DNA of 64,000 nt from an uncultured Collinsella sp. (lineage in GTDB: Bacteria; Actinomycetota; Coriobacteriia; Coriobacteriales; Coriobacteriaceae): the NCBI GenBank assembly GCA_958370785.1, contig CATXKN010000003.1, positions 124,001 through 188,000 on the forward strand, read 5' to 3'. The notes below the pieces were generated by a model that made no database searches, was not told the DNA's origin, and saw only the letters and a program-made list of their open reading frames with translations. Made by a program: the position numbers and the translations under genes. Below, piece by piece: positions 1-8,719 of the stretch (position 1 is its first letter; each line of letters opens with the position of its first letter).

Positions 1-106
1 CACCCGGCGTGGGCTCCTCGGCTATAGCGGTTGCGGGTGCGGCAACGGCGCCAAACGAAAGCGCCAGCGTCAGACCCGCAACAATCGCGGAATGCTTGGG
101 TTGCAT
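1..106 (-). CDS. secreted protein, N-terminal fragment
   Basis: The gene runs off the left edge of the window, so only about 35 codons are visible. Reading leftward from ATG at 106, the protein begins MQPKHSAIVAG and continues with a hydrophobic stretch and an Ala-rich APATAIAEE segment, which is a typical Sec signal peptide with an AxA-type cleavage site. A purine-rich GGGAGG lies just upstream of the start. An alternative ATG at 110 gives a non-hydrophobic peptide and is less likely. The mature protein starts Pro/Thr-rich, suggesting an exported or surface protein. Its function cannot be told from this piece. Confidence 0.6.
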   Translation of the reverse strand, partial: MQPKHSAIVAGLTLALSFGAVAAPATAIAEEPTPG

Positions 107-243
107 ACATCCTCCCTGCATTGGTGTGGTTAAAGTACAGTTTGCAAAGATGGATTCAGTATTACAGCTCCCCGTTTGTTGCACAACAACCCATCGGTAA
201 ACGGCAACAACCCTCCGCGAAATCTTAAGGAATTGCTCTCGAG

Positions 244-675
244 CTACAGCTTAATGTCAAAGTTGATTTCGGGGACGGTGGCCAGGTCGGCCAACGTCAC
301 GCCGTCGACGTACTTTTCGATCACGTCGTCCAAACCGCGCCAGAACTTGACGGTCGAGCAAAGGTCGCTACGGGTACAGCTGTTATCGATGCCATCGCAC
401 GCCACCGGGGCCGTGCTGCCCTCGACGGCACGCAAGATGTCGCCGGCACGCACTTCGGCCGGGTCCTTGGCCATCATGTAGCCGCCGCCCTTGCCACGCA
501 CGCTCTTAAGCAGGCCAGTCTTCATAAGCGGACGAACCAGCTGCTCCAGATACTTTTGCGAGATATGCTCGCGGTCGGCGACCTCGCGCAGAGCAATCTT
601 GCCCTCGGCGTCACCAAGCGCTGCGATATAAATCATCAAACGGAGGGCATAGCGGCCCTTGGAAGAAATGAGCAT
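244..675 (-). CDS. Rrf2-family iron-sulfur regulator next to SUF operon
   Basis: This 143-residue protein has the Rrf2/IscR layout: an N-terminal winged helix beginning MLISSKGRYALR and a later block with three cysteines at about C93, C100 and C106 (C-x6-C-x5-C), the kind of spacing that holds an Fe-S cluster in IscR-like sensors. I chose ATG 675 because a GAAGGG ribosome site precedes it and the family starts here; the frame is open further upstream. It is divergent from sufC, so by analogy with other Rrf2 proteins it probably senses Fe-S status and represses the suf operon. That role is inferred from position and cysteines. Confidence 0.88.
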   Translation of the reverse strand: MLISSKGRYALRLMIYIAALGDAEGKIALREVADREHISQKYLEQLVRPLMKTGLLKSVRGKGGGYMMAKDPAEVRAGDILRAVEGSTAPVACDGIDNSCTRSDLCSTVKFWRGLDDVIEKYVDGVTLADLATVPEINFDIKL

Positions 676-747
676 ACCTACCCTTCCATAACGCTGGGGA
701 CAAGCACTGCCGATGAATTTGTCCCACAATCTGAAAAGTCGAGTGGA

Positions 748-771
748 TTAGTCGGGTTTTCCCTTGACTAA
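748..771. promoter_or_regulatory. inverted repeat overlapping suf -35 region
   Basis: Between the Rrf2 gene and sufC lies TTAGTC (748-753) facing GACTAA (766-771), with a second small palindrome GGG-TTTT-CCC (754-763) nested inside. The right arm forms TTGACT (764-769), a good -35 hexamer for sufC; no convincing -10 is clear, with TAGTAA or AACTTT the nearest candidates. The site is a plausible operator for the neighbouring regulator. No binding data are available from sequence alone. Confidence 0.45.
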
Positions 772-855
772 CGCCGAACCCATAGTAACTTTATTCCGAG
801 AAGATTCCTAGGGTTTCGTACACCTATGAGTACACCATATACAGAGAGGGACAGC

Positions 856-1656
856 ATGAGCGCAAATCCGCTGCTTTCCATCGAGGGTCTCACCGCCTCC
901 GTGGACGAGAAGACCATCCTCCACAACGTCAACCTCAACGTCGCCACCGGCGAGACCCATGTGCTAATGGGCCCCAACGGCGCCGGCAAGTCCACCCTCG
1001 GCCACCTGGTCATGGGCGACCCAACCTATACCGTCAATGACGGCCGCATCGTCTTTGACGGCCAGGACATCACCGAGCTCACCACCGACAAGCGCTCCCG
1101 CGCCGGCCTGTTCCTGAGCTTCCAGGCACCGGTCGAGATCCCCGGCGTGCCGCTGTCAAGCTTTTTGCGCGCCAGCATCGCCGGCCGCCCCGGCCTGGAG
1201 ATGAAGGGCAAGGAGTTCCGCCGTCGCGTCAAGGAGCTCGCAGCCGAGCTCAACATGGATACCGCCTACCTCAACCGCGAGCTGGGCGTGGGCTTCTCGG
1301 GCGGCGAGAAGAAGAAGGTCGAGATGCTCCAACTTCTGCTGCTGCAGCCCAAGCTCGCCATCCTGGACGAGACCGACTCCGGTCTGGACGTCGACGCCCT
1401 GTCCACCGTCAGCCACGGTATGGACGCCTACCGCAAGAGCTGCGACGGATCCATGCTCATCATCACGCACAACACGCGCATCCTGGAACACCTGGACGTC
1501 GACCGCGTCCACGTTATGGTCAAGGGCCACATCGTGCGCGAGGACGACGCCTCGCTGATCCCCTGGATCGACAAAAACGGTTTTGAGACCTTCGAGCGCG
1601 AGGCCGCCGAGCAGCGCGCCCAGGCCGAGGCCGCCGCTGCCGAGCAGCAGGCGTAA
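856..1656 (+). CDS. sufC: SUF Fe-S assembly ATPase SufC
   Basis: This 266-residue ABC-type ATPase powers the SufBC2D scaffold, on which Fe-S clusters are built in the cytoplasm. Walker A GPNGAGKST is at about 39-47, the signature FSGGEKKKVEM at 147-157 and Walker B LAILDETDSGLD at 167-178. The SGGEKK signature and ETDSGLD are characteristic of SufC rather than transporter ATPases. The start at 856 is supported by GAGAGGGAC upstream; the frame is open from 826 but lacks a good site there. It is the first gene of a five-gene operon, and sufB follows after 12 bases. Confidence 0.97.
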   Translation: MSANPLLSIEGLTASVDEKTILHNVNLNVATGETHVLMGPNGAGKSTLGHLVMGDPTYTVNDGRIVFDGQDITELTTDKRSRAGLFLSFQAPVEIPGVPLSSFLRASIAGRPGLEMKGKEFRRRVKELAAELNMDTAYLNRELGVGFSGGEKKKVEMLQLLLLQPKLAILDETDSGLDVDALSTVSHGMDAYRKSCDGSMLIITHNTRILEHLDVDRVHVMVKGHIVREDDASLIPWIDKNGFETFEREAAEQRAQAEAAAAEQQA

Positions 1657-1668
1657 AGGGGCGACGCA

Positions 1669-3081
1669 ATGACCAAGAACCGCACCGAGGTCGCGGACAT
1701 CGACCGCAGCCTCTACGACTTCGCCTATGGCGAGGAGGGATTCGAGCGCCTCGACGCCGGCATCACGCCCGACATCGTGCGCGAGATCAGCGCCAAGAAG
1801 GACGAGCCGCAGTGGATGCTCGATCTGCGCCTCAAGTCCCTCGAGATCTTCAATCGTTTTCCCGATCCGACGTGGGGCCCCTCCATCGAGGGCCTGGACA
1901 TGGACAACATCGTCACCTACGTCAAGCCCAACACCGACCAAAAGCACGACTGGGAGTCGGTGCCCGACGACATCAAGAACACCTTTGAGCGCCTGGGCAT
2001 TCCCGAGGCCGAGCGCAGCTACCTGGCGGGCGTCGGCGCGCAGTACGACTCCGAGCTCGTCTACCACAACATGCAAGACACCGCGTCCAAGATGGGCATC
2101 GTCTACTCCGGCATCGAGGAGGCCCTGCACGACCCGCAGTGGGAGCCGCTCATCCACGAGAAGTTTATGACGCTCATCCCGCCCACCGATCACAAGTTTG
2201 CGGCCCTGCACGGTGCCGTGTGGTCGGGCGGCTCGTTTGTCTACGTGCCCAAGGGCACCAAGCTCGACTTCCCGCTGCAGAGCTACTTCCGCCTTAACGC
2301 CAAGGGCGCCGGCCAGTTTGAGCACACGCTCATCATTGTCGAGGACGACGCCGACCTGCACTTTATCGAGGGCTGCTCCGCACCCAAGTACAACGTGGCA
2401 AACCTCCACGCCGGCGCTGTGGAGCTCTTTGTGGGCAAGCGTGCGCACCTGCGCTACTCGACCATCGAGAACTGGTCCAAGAACATGTACAACCTCAACA
2501 CCAAGCGTGCGCGCGTGGACGAGGACGGCGACATCGAGTGGATCAGCGGCTCCTTCGGTAGCCACGTGGGCTACCTCTACCCCATGAGCGTGCTCAACGG
2601 CCGCCGCGCCCGCTCGAGCTTTACCGGCATCACCTTTGCCGGCGCCGGCCAAAACCTCGATACCGGCTGCAAGGTCGTGCTCAACGCGCCCGAGACCTCG
2701 GCGACCGTCGAGACCAAGGGCATCTCCAAGAGCGGTGGCATCCAGACCTTCCGTAGCTCTATCGTGGCCACGCCCAAGGCCGAGGGCTCCAAGGCAACCG
2801 TGAGCTGCCAGTCGCTGATGCTCGACGACCAGAGCCGCTCCGATACCATCCCCGCCATGGACATCCGCGCCAAGAACGTCGACATCGGCCACGAGGCCAC
2901 CATCGGCCGCATCGGCGACGACAAGGTGTTCTACCTGATGAGCCGCGGCATCTCGGAGGAAGAGGCCCGCACCATGATCGTCAACGGCTTTGCCAACCCG
3001 GTCTCCAAGGAACTGCCGCTTGAGTACGCCGTCGAGATGAACAACCTGATCAAGCTCGAGATGGAAGGAGCGATCGGATAA
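1669..3081 (+). CDS. sufB: SUF scaffold protein SufB
   Basis: At 470 residues this is a full-length SufB, the scaffold subunit of SufBC2D. Conserved blocks include WSGGSFVYVPKG in the middle and the C-terminal HEATIGRIGDDKVFYLMSRG. The cysteine found in this last block in E. coli SufB is Leu here (FYLMSRG), as I recall for Bacillus-type SufB, so this is a lineage trait rather than damage. The stop overlaps the start of sufD in TAATG, implying translational coupling. Confidence 0.96.
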   Translation: MTKNRTEVADIDRSLYDFAYGEEGFERLDAGITPDIVREISAKKDEPQWMLDLRLKSLEIFNRFPDPTWGPSIEGLDMDNIVTYVKPNTDQKHDWESVPDDIKNTFERLGIPEAERSYLAGVGAQYDSELVYHNMQDTASKMGIVYSGIEEALHDPQWEPLIHEKFMTLIPPTDHKFAALHGAVWSGGSFVYVPKGTKLDFPLQSYFRLNAKGAGQFEHTLIIVEDDADLHFIEGCSAPKYNVANLHAGAVELFVGKRAHLRYSTIENWSKNMYNLNTKRARVDEDGDIEWISGSFGSHVGYLYPMSVLNGRRARSSFTGITFAGAGQNLDTGCKVVLNAPETSATVETKGISKSGGIQTFRSSIVATPKAEGSKATVSCQSLMLDDQSRSDTIPAMDIRAKNVDIGHEATIGRIGDDKVFYLMSRGISEEEARTMIVNGFANPVSKELPLEYAVEMNNLIKLEMEGAIG

Positions 3082-4352
3082 TGAAACAGGAAACCAACAC
3101 CGCTGCTACCACGCTCGAGCAGGTCAACGCGATGCCCGCAGCAACTTGGGGCTGGTTGAAAATGAACCAGACCAAGCTCGAGCTTTCCGACGAGCTGGTC
3201 ATCGCTCCCGCCGAGGCCGTTGAGGTCGAGGGCCTGGATGAGCAGTTTGCCGGCTCGGCCGACGCCTTCGACGCCGCCATGGAAGCCATGGCCGAGCGCT
3301 TCCCTGAGCGCCGCGCCGCTGCCCCCGGCGATGCCGCCGATCGTGCCCGCATCACGCCCGAAACCGAGCTCGACGTGCCCGCCACCTCCGCCTACCAGGC
3401 CGGCGCCATCAAGCTCGAGGAGGAACTCTCCCCTGCCGAGGCCTTCGAGACCGGCATGGGCGAGGCTGCCTACGCCTACCTGGCCGATCACGCCAACAAG
3501 CGCATCGTCATCGACGTGCCCGCGTACCAGCACGCAACGGTTACCGTGCGCGTGAGTGGCGTCGACGCCGCCGCGGCCATCGCCGCCATCGACGTCGTCG
3601 CCCGCCCGCAGGCAACGCTCGACCTGCAGATCGCCCTGGACTCCCCCGTTGCCGGCGAGGGCGTCGTGGGTTCCGTGCTACGCGTGTGCGCCCACGAGTA
3701 TGCCACCGTCAACGTGACCTGCACTCAGACGCTCGACGACAGCTTGATCGCGCTCGACGACACCGGCCTGTTCCTGGACGAGGGCGCGCGCGTCAACGTG
3801 CAGCACACCGTCCTGGGTGCCGGTGCCAGCGCCACCGGCCTTGCTGGCGACCTGCTGGGCGACACCGCCAAGGTGACGATCGACACCGATTACCTAGGTG
3901 CCCGCGAACAGGTGCGCGACTTTAACTACGAGCTGCGCCACCGCGGTCGCAAGACCGAGTGCGAGATCGACGCCAACGGCGTGCTGACCGGCACGTCCAA
4001 GAAGGTCTACCGCGGCACCATCGACCTCGTGCACGGCTGCAAGGGCGCAACCGGCACCGAGCGCGAGACCGTGCTGCTCGCCAACAAGGGCGTCGACAAC
4101 AAGACCGTCCCCGTCATCCTGTGCGACGAGGACGACGTCGCCGGCAACCACGGCGCCACCATCGGCCACGTCCGCGACGAGCAGCTGTTCTACCTCGCCT
4201 GCCGCGGCCTTGACCAAAACGCCGCCGAGGATCTGTTCATCCGCGCCAAGCTGGAGGACGCCGCGCTTTCCGCCACCGATGAGCGCACCCGCGCTGCCGT
4301 CGTCCGCCTGGGCAACAACCTGATCGACAACTTTGAAGAGGAGCTCGCATGA
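3081..4352 (+). CDS. sufD: SUF scaffold protein SufD
   Basis: The 423-residue product is the SufB paralogue that completes the SufBC2D scaffold. It has a variable, Ala/Glu-rich N-terminal third, then the beta-helix core, and ends in the SufBD signature NHGATIGHVRDEQLFYL with the conserved His. Its start shares a base with the sufB stop and its stop overlaps the sufS start (ATGA), so the three are probably translated as one coupled unit. SufD is the more divergent subunit in this phylum, so the symbol rests on operon position and the C-terminal motif. Confidence 0.92.
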   Translation: MKQETNTAATTLEQVNAMPAATWGWLKMNQTKLELSDELVIAPAEAVEVEGLDEQFAGSADAFDAAMEAMAERFPERRAAAPGDAADRARITPETELDVPATSAYQAGAIKLEEELSPAEAFETGMGEAAYAYLADHANKRIVIDVPAYQHATVTVRVSGVDAAAAIAAIDVVARPQATLDLQIALDSPVAGEGVVGSVLRVCAHEYATVNVTCTQTLDDSLIALDDTGLFLDEGARVNVQHTVLGAGASATGLAGDLLGDTAKVTIDTDYLGAREQVRDFNYELRHRGRKTECEIDANGVLTGTSKKVYRGTIDLVHGCKGATGTERETVLLANKGVDNKTVPVILCDEDDVAGNHGATIGHVRDEQLFYLACRGLDQNAAEDLFIRAKLEDAALSATDERTRAAVVRLGNNLIDNFEEELA

Positions 4353-5674
4353 TCGATACCGAGCACGTTAAATGCGATACCTGCACCGCCCCCGAGCCCA
4401 TGGAGCTCGACGCCAGCGACGAGGCCTCGCGCGGCTGGCCTACCGTCGACATCGAGACGAATCCCTACAAGGCGCAGTTCCCGCTGTTCCAGCAGCATCC
4501 CGAGATCGCCTTCCTCGATAGCGCCGCCACCGCGCAGCGCCCCGCCTGCGTGCTCGACGCCGAGCGCGACTTCTACCAGCGCATGAACGCCAACCCCCTG
4601 CGCGGCCTGTACTCGCTGTCCGTCGAGGCCACCGATGCCATCGCCAAGGTCCGCCAGCAGATCGCCGACCTCATCGGCGCCGCTCAGGCCAACGAAGTCG
4701 TCTTCACCCGCAACACCAGCGAGTCACTCAACCTGGTCGCCAAGAGCTTTGCGCCCACGGTGCTGGAGCCCGGCGACGAGGTCGTCATCACCATCATGGA
4801 GCACCACTCCAACCTGATTCCGTGGCAGCAGGTCTGCCGCGAGACCGGCGCCAAGCTCGTCTACCTCTATCCCACCAAGACCGGCCAGCTCACGACCGAG
4901 GAGGTTCTGTCCAAGGTGGGTCCCAAGACCAAGATACTGGCCGTGGGTCAGGTCTCCAACGTTCTAGGCGTCGAGAACCCGGTCAAGAACCTCGGCAAAC
5001 TCGTGCACAAGTACGGCGGCTACCTGGTCGTCGACGGTGCGCAGTCGCTGCCGCACATGCCGGTCAACGTGGCCGATCTGGGCGCCGACTTCTTTGCCTT
5101 TAGCGCGCACAAGGCCATGGGCCCCATGGGCATCGGCGTGCTGTGGGGCAAGATGGAACTGCTCAACGCCATGCCGCCCATGCTCACCGGCGGCGAGATG
5201 ATCGATTCGGTCACCGAGCAGGACGCCGTCTGGGCGCCCGTCCCCGAGAAGTTCGAGGCTGGCACGCAGGACGCCGCCGGTATCTTCGCCACAGGCGCCG
5301 CCCTCGACTACCTCGTCAACACCGTGGGCTACGAAAACATCCAGGCCCACGAGCAGGCACTCGTCCACTATCTGATGGGCGAACTCATGCAGCTCGACTT
5401 TGTCCAGATCATCGGCTCCATCTATTGGGACAACCACCACGGCGTCGTCAGCTTTAACGTCAAGGGCATCCACCCGCACGACGTCGCGAGCATTATGGAC
5501 ATGGACGGCGTCTGCATCCGCGCCGGCCACCACTGCGCGCAGCCGCTGCTCACCTGGCTGGGCGTCGAGAACCTTGCCTGCTGCCGCGCCAGCGTGGCCT
5601 TCTACAACGACAAGGCCGACATCGACAAGTTCATCGCAGGACTGCATCACGTTTGGAGCACGTTCAATGGGTAA
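4349..5674 (+). CDS. sufS: cysteine desulfurase SufS
   Basis: This PLP enzyme takes sulfur from L-cysteine and passes it as persulfide to SufU. The PLP lysine is K255 in SAHKAMGPMG, the PLP-binding Asp is in VVDGAQ at about 229, and the persulfide cysteine is C396 in RAGHHCAQPLL, the group II (SufS) signature. At 441 residues it is about 35 longer than usual; the extra N-terminus carries a C-x2-C pair (C9, C12) and acidic residues before the normal domain starts near residue 40. The extension is coupled to the sufD stop, so the start seems real. Confidence 0.96.
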   Translation: MIDTEHVKCDTCTAPEPMELDASDEASRGWPTVDIETNPYKAQFPLFQQHPEIAFLDSAATAQRPACVLDAERDFYQRMNANPLRGLYSLSVEATDAIAKVRQQIADLIGAAQANEVVFTRNTSESLNLVAKSFAPTVLEPGDEVVITIMEHHSNLIPWQQVCRETGAKLVYLYPTKTGQLTTEEVLSKVGPKTKILAVGQVSNVLGVENPVKNLGKLVHKYGGYLVVDGAQSLPHMPVNVADLGADFFAFSAHKAMGPMGIGVLWGKMELLNAMPPMLTGGEMIDSVTEQDAVWAPVPEKFEAGTQDAAGIFATGAALDYLVNTVGYENIQAHEQALVHYLMGELMQLDFVQIIGSIYWDNHHGVVSFNVKGIHPHDVASIMDMDGVCIRAGHHCAQPLLTWLGVENLACCRASVAFYNDKADIDKFIAGLHHVWSTFNG

Positions 5675-6101
5675 CCTGTACACCTCCACCACGTTTATGG
5701 AGCACAACTCGCACCCCGACTACAAGTACGAGATGGACGCCCCCACGCACGAGCACGACGGCATCAACCCCAGCTGCGGCGACGAGCTCACCTTGCAGCT
5801 GCGCGTCGAGAACGGCGTGATCGAGGAGGCCTCCTTTACCGGTCACGGCTGCGCCATCAGCCAGGCCAGCGCCGATATCATGGCCGACCTCATCACCGGC
5901 GAGACGGTCGAGGAGGCACGCCGCTTGGCCGGGCTCTTCCTCGCCATGATCCGCGGCGAGCAGCTCTCAGAGGAAGACCTGGAAGACTTGGACGAGGCTG
6001 CCCAGCTCCAGGACATCTCGCACATGCCCGCCCGCGTCAAGTGCGCCGAGCTCGCCTGGCGCACCCTCGACGGTATGCTCGAGGGGCAAGCTAACCAGTA
6101 G
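5667..6101 (+). CDS. sufU: SufU sulfur relay/scaffold protein
   Basis: A 144-residue SufU: three conserved cysteines at C37 (NPSCGDE), C62 (GHGCAISQASADIM) and C126 (RVKCAELAW), plus D39, form the zinc site that accepts persulfide from SufS. The start overlaps the end of sufS by eight bases. A downstream Met (residue 11) is a possible alternative start. Gene order sufC-B-D-S-U and the absence of sufA or sufE match the Gram-positive SUF system. It is the last gene before a strong terminator. Confidence 0.96.
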   Translation: MGNLYTSTTFMEHNSHPDYKYEMDAPTHEHDGINPSCGDELTLQLRVENGVIEEASFTGHGCAISQASADIMADLITGETVEEARRLAGLFLAMIRGEQLSEEDLEDLDEAAQLQDISHMPARVKCAELAWRTLDGMLEGQANQ

Positions 6102-6130
6102 CGGATGCCCCAAATCCAAGGATTTTGATT

Positions 6131-6164
6131 GCCGAGCCGCCCGATACGGGCGGCTCGGCTTTTT
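6131..6164 (+). terminator. Rho-independent terminator of suf operon
   Basis: GCCGAGCCGCCC and GGGCGGCTCGGC form a perfect 12-bp stem with loop GATAC, followed by TTTTTC. It lies 30 bases after the sufU stop. Confidence 0.93.
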
Positions 6165-6759
6165 CATAACGAGCGCGGATACACAGTCCGCGCGTCCGGC
6201 GCCCCGTCTGTCATTTATCGCATGGCCAACCGCGAACACGAGCGTTTTCCACCGTACTAAAGCTTGTGACAGGACCACGGGCACGCCAGGCAATGTCCCA
6301 AGCCTCGTCTTACTGGGCTCCGGCTCGCCTCGCGCCTGCCGCGGACAGGTCCCCTAGGGTGCGGCGTGCATTTTTACGAGTATTCAGCACGCCAAGCCGT
6401 GTGTATACGCATTGGAAGCGTTAATCAACATCTCCAGTGGCCTTTATATTGCGTTTTAGAACAAGCATCGTGGTCTCAGGGGCGCAAACATGAGCTTCGG
6501 GAGCGCATCGGCAGGCATAAATAGCTTCAGAGCCCGTATGTTGCAAAATTGCGGCGGTGCCGACAGTACCACGATGCAGAAAACTCCGCTTTTTGCACGG
6601 CGCAGACGGGGGTAGGTACGGGCAAAACCAAGCTAAGGCGTTATTTTATGCATAACGGCGTCTGTTCTATGCAAATTTAGAAGTGCAGTTACCGTACCCG
6701 AGCTTTTAGAACAATAGCTGTGGCGTATGGGCGACCCCAGCCGCGGTGCACCGGCTGCC
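6165..6759. repeat. 595-bp gap with nested inverted repeats beside RAYT
   Basis: I see no convincing gene here. GCATCGTGGT (6465-6474) is perfectly inverted as ACCACGATGC (6568-6577). GGTACGG (6615-6621) and CCGTACC (6692-6698) enclose a smaller hairpin CGTTAT (6639-6644)/ATAACG (6652-6657). A short direct repeat, TTTTAGAACAA, occurs near 6454 and again near 6705. The arrangement lies immediately downstream of the REP-type transposase gene, where REP/BIME palindromes are normally found, but the sequences do not match the hairpins elsewhere in the window. Confidence 0.55.
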
Positions 6760-7563
6760 CTACACCACGTTTCCGCCAGTCCGCACCGCCGCTCGCGCAC
6801 GGGCGCGCACAATACGAGAAACGGTACTTTTGCCAATCCCCGTATACCGCTCAATCTGACGCACCGTAAAACCAGCATCGTGCAATCCAAGAATAACGAC
6901 GTTGCGTTGCGCCGACGGTGCGGCTTTAACCACGTGGAGCGGAACCCCGAGCCCCTTCGCCAACTTTTCGGCAAAGGCGTGGCGTTCCCACTCCGTCTCT
7001 TTCATATCGCACAGCGCTGGCTCGCCGCTGTCGGGCGTCGAAAGCGAATAGGCAATAAAAGCCTTAGCAGAACCGAAAAGCTCAAGCACGCATGAAGGGT
7101 CGGGAAATCCCCTCGTCATATCGTTGTCATAGGCCCGTAGATACTCGGCAAAGCTGCTCCACGGATAGCGCTCAATCAGAGCAATACCCGCCTCCTGCGG
7201 ATTGACATGTACGGAGCGAATAGCCTCCATCACCTGCCAGTCGGTATCGAGCGAGCGACGCTCAAAACGCTCACGAAACAGGCAGCCCGTGCGCCCGGTA
7301 CGTTTATTGAACCGACGGGCATACGTCAGCAGCAACCGCTGCATGGCTGCGCTCATTTCGTCCTCATAATCCAAAAGCACCAGATCCACGTGGCCGCCCA
7401 TAAGACACCACGCCACAATCGTCACCCGGGCATCACAGCAGCACTCACGCATCAGTTCCAGAAACTCCCAGCGATCCGCATCGTTCTCAAAGATCAGTTG
7501 CTTGCCTGTACCGCGGGCACAAACATGGTAAAAACCGGTGATCGTTTTCCAAACGCGCTGCAT
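6760..7563 (-). CDS. REP-associated tyrosine transposase-like protein, likely inactive
   Basis: The 267-residue protein has a Y1-transposase (IS200-like/RAYT) fold: an N-terminal GFYHVCARG strand, an HUH region near 56-60, FRERFERR at about 96-103 and a VHVNPQEAGI block at 118-127, then a C-terminal helix-turn-helix near 231-253 (GFTVRQIERYTGIGKSTV). Two catalytic positions look changed. The HUH motif reads H-V-D (58-60), and the residue expected to be the nucleophilic Tyr before the xHxNP block is Ser117. ATG 7563 is preceded by GAAGGG; the frame is open further upstream without support. I infer a domesticated DNA-binding relative, or a dying transposase. Confidence 0.72.
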   Translation of the reverse strand: MQRVWKTITGFYHVCARGTGKQLIFENDADRWEFLELMRECCCDARVTIVAWCLMGGHVDLVLLDYEDEMSAAMQRLLLTYARRFNKRTGRTGCLFRERFERRSLDTDWQVMEAIRSVHVNPQEAGIALIERYPWSSFAEYLRAYDNDMTRGFPDPSCVLELFGSAKAFIAYSLSTPDSGEPALCDMKETEWERHAFAEKLAKGLGVPLHVVKAAPSAQRNVVILGLHDAGFTVRQIERYTGIGKSTVSRIVRARARAAVRTGGNVV

Positions 7564-7966
7564 GACGTTCCCTTCGCCGGGATCTGCTTGCCATCCAATA
7601 CAGCACGATTGAAGCGTGCCATCAAAACATTCACGCAAAACAATACACTCGCGCGGCCAAAGGCAGTAAACAGGCGGCGAACGGCACCGTTGCAATAGGT
7701 CAACCCCTGCAACGCTTACAAAAGCTGAGCAAAAGCTTGTCCAAGACGGACCCCCTCTACGGAAGTTCGCGACCTTAGAACATAGAGTTAAATCGTTTCA
7801 ATTGAAAGTTCCACGCATCTCGCTACGAAAACTGAGCCGTTCGCCGAATATTCCGTGCATTTCGCGGTATTATAGGGGCTGCATGTCATGTCCCTTTCGA
7901 AGGGTCGCCCGGCAATCGCCAGCCACGACCCCCAGACGGGACGCCAACACGATAGAGAGGAGAGGC
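7564..7966. other. 403-bp gap upstream of NifU-like gene
   Basis: No gene is supported. Near the right end there is a likely plus-strand -10 element TATTAT at about 7869-7874, and just before it a small palindrome GAATATTC near 7847-7854 that could be an operator. The ribosome site for the following gene, AGAGAGGAGAGG, ends just before 7967. The left part is the 5' flank of the RAYT-like gene. Confidence 0.4.
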
Positions 7967-8701
7967 ATGCAGTACTCACAGGAAGTGGAGAACATGTGCC
8001 CCGTTGCCAAGGGTGCATACCACGGCCCCGCACCCATCCCCGAGGAGGGCAAGTGGGTCCAGGCTAAGGAGATTTCCGACATCTCCGGTCTTACGCACGG
8101 TGTGGGTTGGTGCGCACCTCAGCAGGGCGCCTGCAAGCTCACGCTGAACGTCAAGGACGGCATCATCGAGGAGGCCCTCGTTGAGACCATCGGCTGCTCG
8201 GGCATGACCCACTCTGCCGCCATGGCTTCCGAGATCCTTCCCGGCAAGACCATCCTCGAGGCCCTCAACACCGACCTCGTCTGCGACGCCATCAACGTTG
8301 CTATGCGCGAGATCTTCCTGCAGATCGTTTACGGCCGCAGCCAGACCGCGTTCTCCGAGGGCGGCCTGCCCGTGGGCGCCTCCCTCGACGACCTCGGCAA
8401 GGGCCTTCGCTCTCAGGTCGGCACCATGTTCGGCACCAAGGCCAAGGGCGCTCGTTACCTCGAGCTCGCTCAGGGCTACGTCACCCGCATGGCTCTCAAC
8501 GACAAGAACGAGATCATCGCGTTCGAGTTCCTGAACCTCGGCAAGTTCACCGACGCCGTCAAGGCCGGCAAGACCCCCGAGGAGGCCATCGCTGGCGCTA
8601 TGGGCCACTATGGTCAGTGGGAGAACGCTGCCAAGTACATCGACCCGCGCACCGACGAGGAGACTCACTCCGTCGCCAGCGTGTTCCCGGTTCACGAGTA
8701 G
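7967..8701 (+). CDS. NifU/IscU-like iron-sulfur scaffold protein
   Basis: This 244-residue protein resembles the IscU/NifU N-terminal fold. Its cysteines sit at C11, C49 and C56 (GWCAPQQGAC) and C77 (IGCSGMTHSAAMASE); the last block corresponds to the GC..A.A.S.M.E signature of U-type scaffolds. About 100 C-terminal residues extend beyond the U-type core. Start 7967 is favoured by a strong AGAGAGGAGAGG; Met10 is an alternative. It is followed 18 bases later by the GGGtGRT gene, and this pairing is one I recall from many anaerobes. Its task is unknown; Fe-S or metal handling is an inference from the cysteines. Confidence 0.8.
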   Translation: MQYSQEVENMCPVAKGAYHGPAPIPEEGKWVQAKEISDISGLTHGVGWCAPQQGACKLTLNVKDGIIEEALVETIGCSGMTHSAAMASEILPGKTILEALNTDLVCDAINVAMREIFLQIVYGRSQTAFSEGGLPVGASLDDLGKGLRSQVGTMFGTKAKGARYLELAQGYVTRMALNDKNEIIAFEFLNLGKFTDAVKAGKTPEEAIAGAMGHYGQWENAAKYIDPRTDEETHSVASVFPVHE

Positions 8702-8719
8702 AAAGGGAGGGAAATAACT

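Noticed and set aside
1156..2892. Long minus-strand open frame of 578 codons opposite sufC and sufB
   Set aside because: It is composed of low-complexity Val/Gly/Leu/Ala/His text from high-GC codon shadows, without a ribosome site or domain; the plus-strand suf genes explain the region fully.
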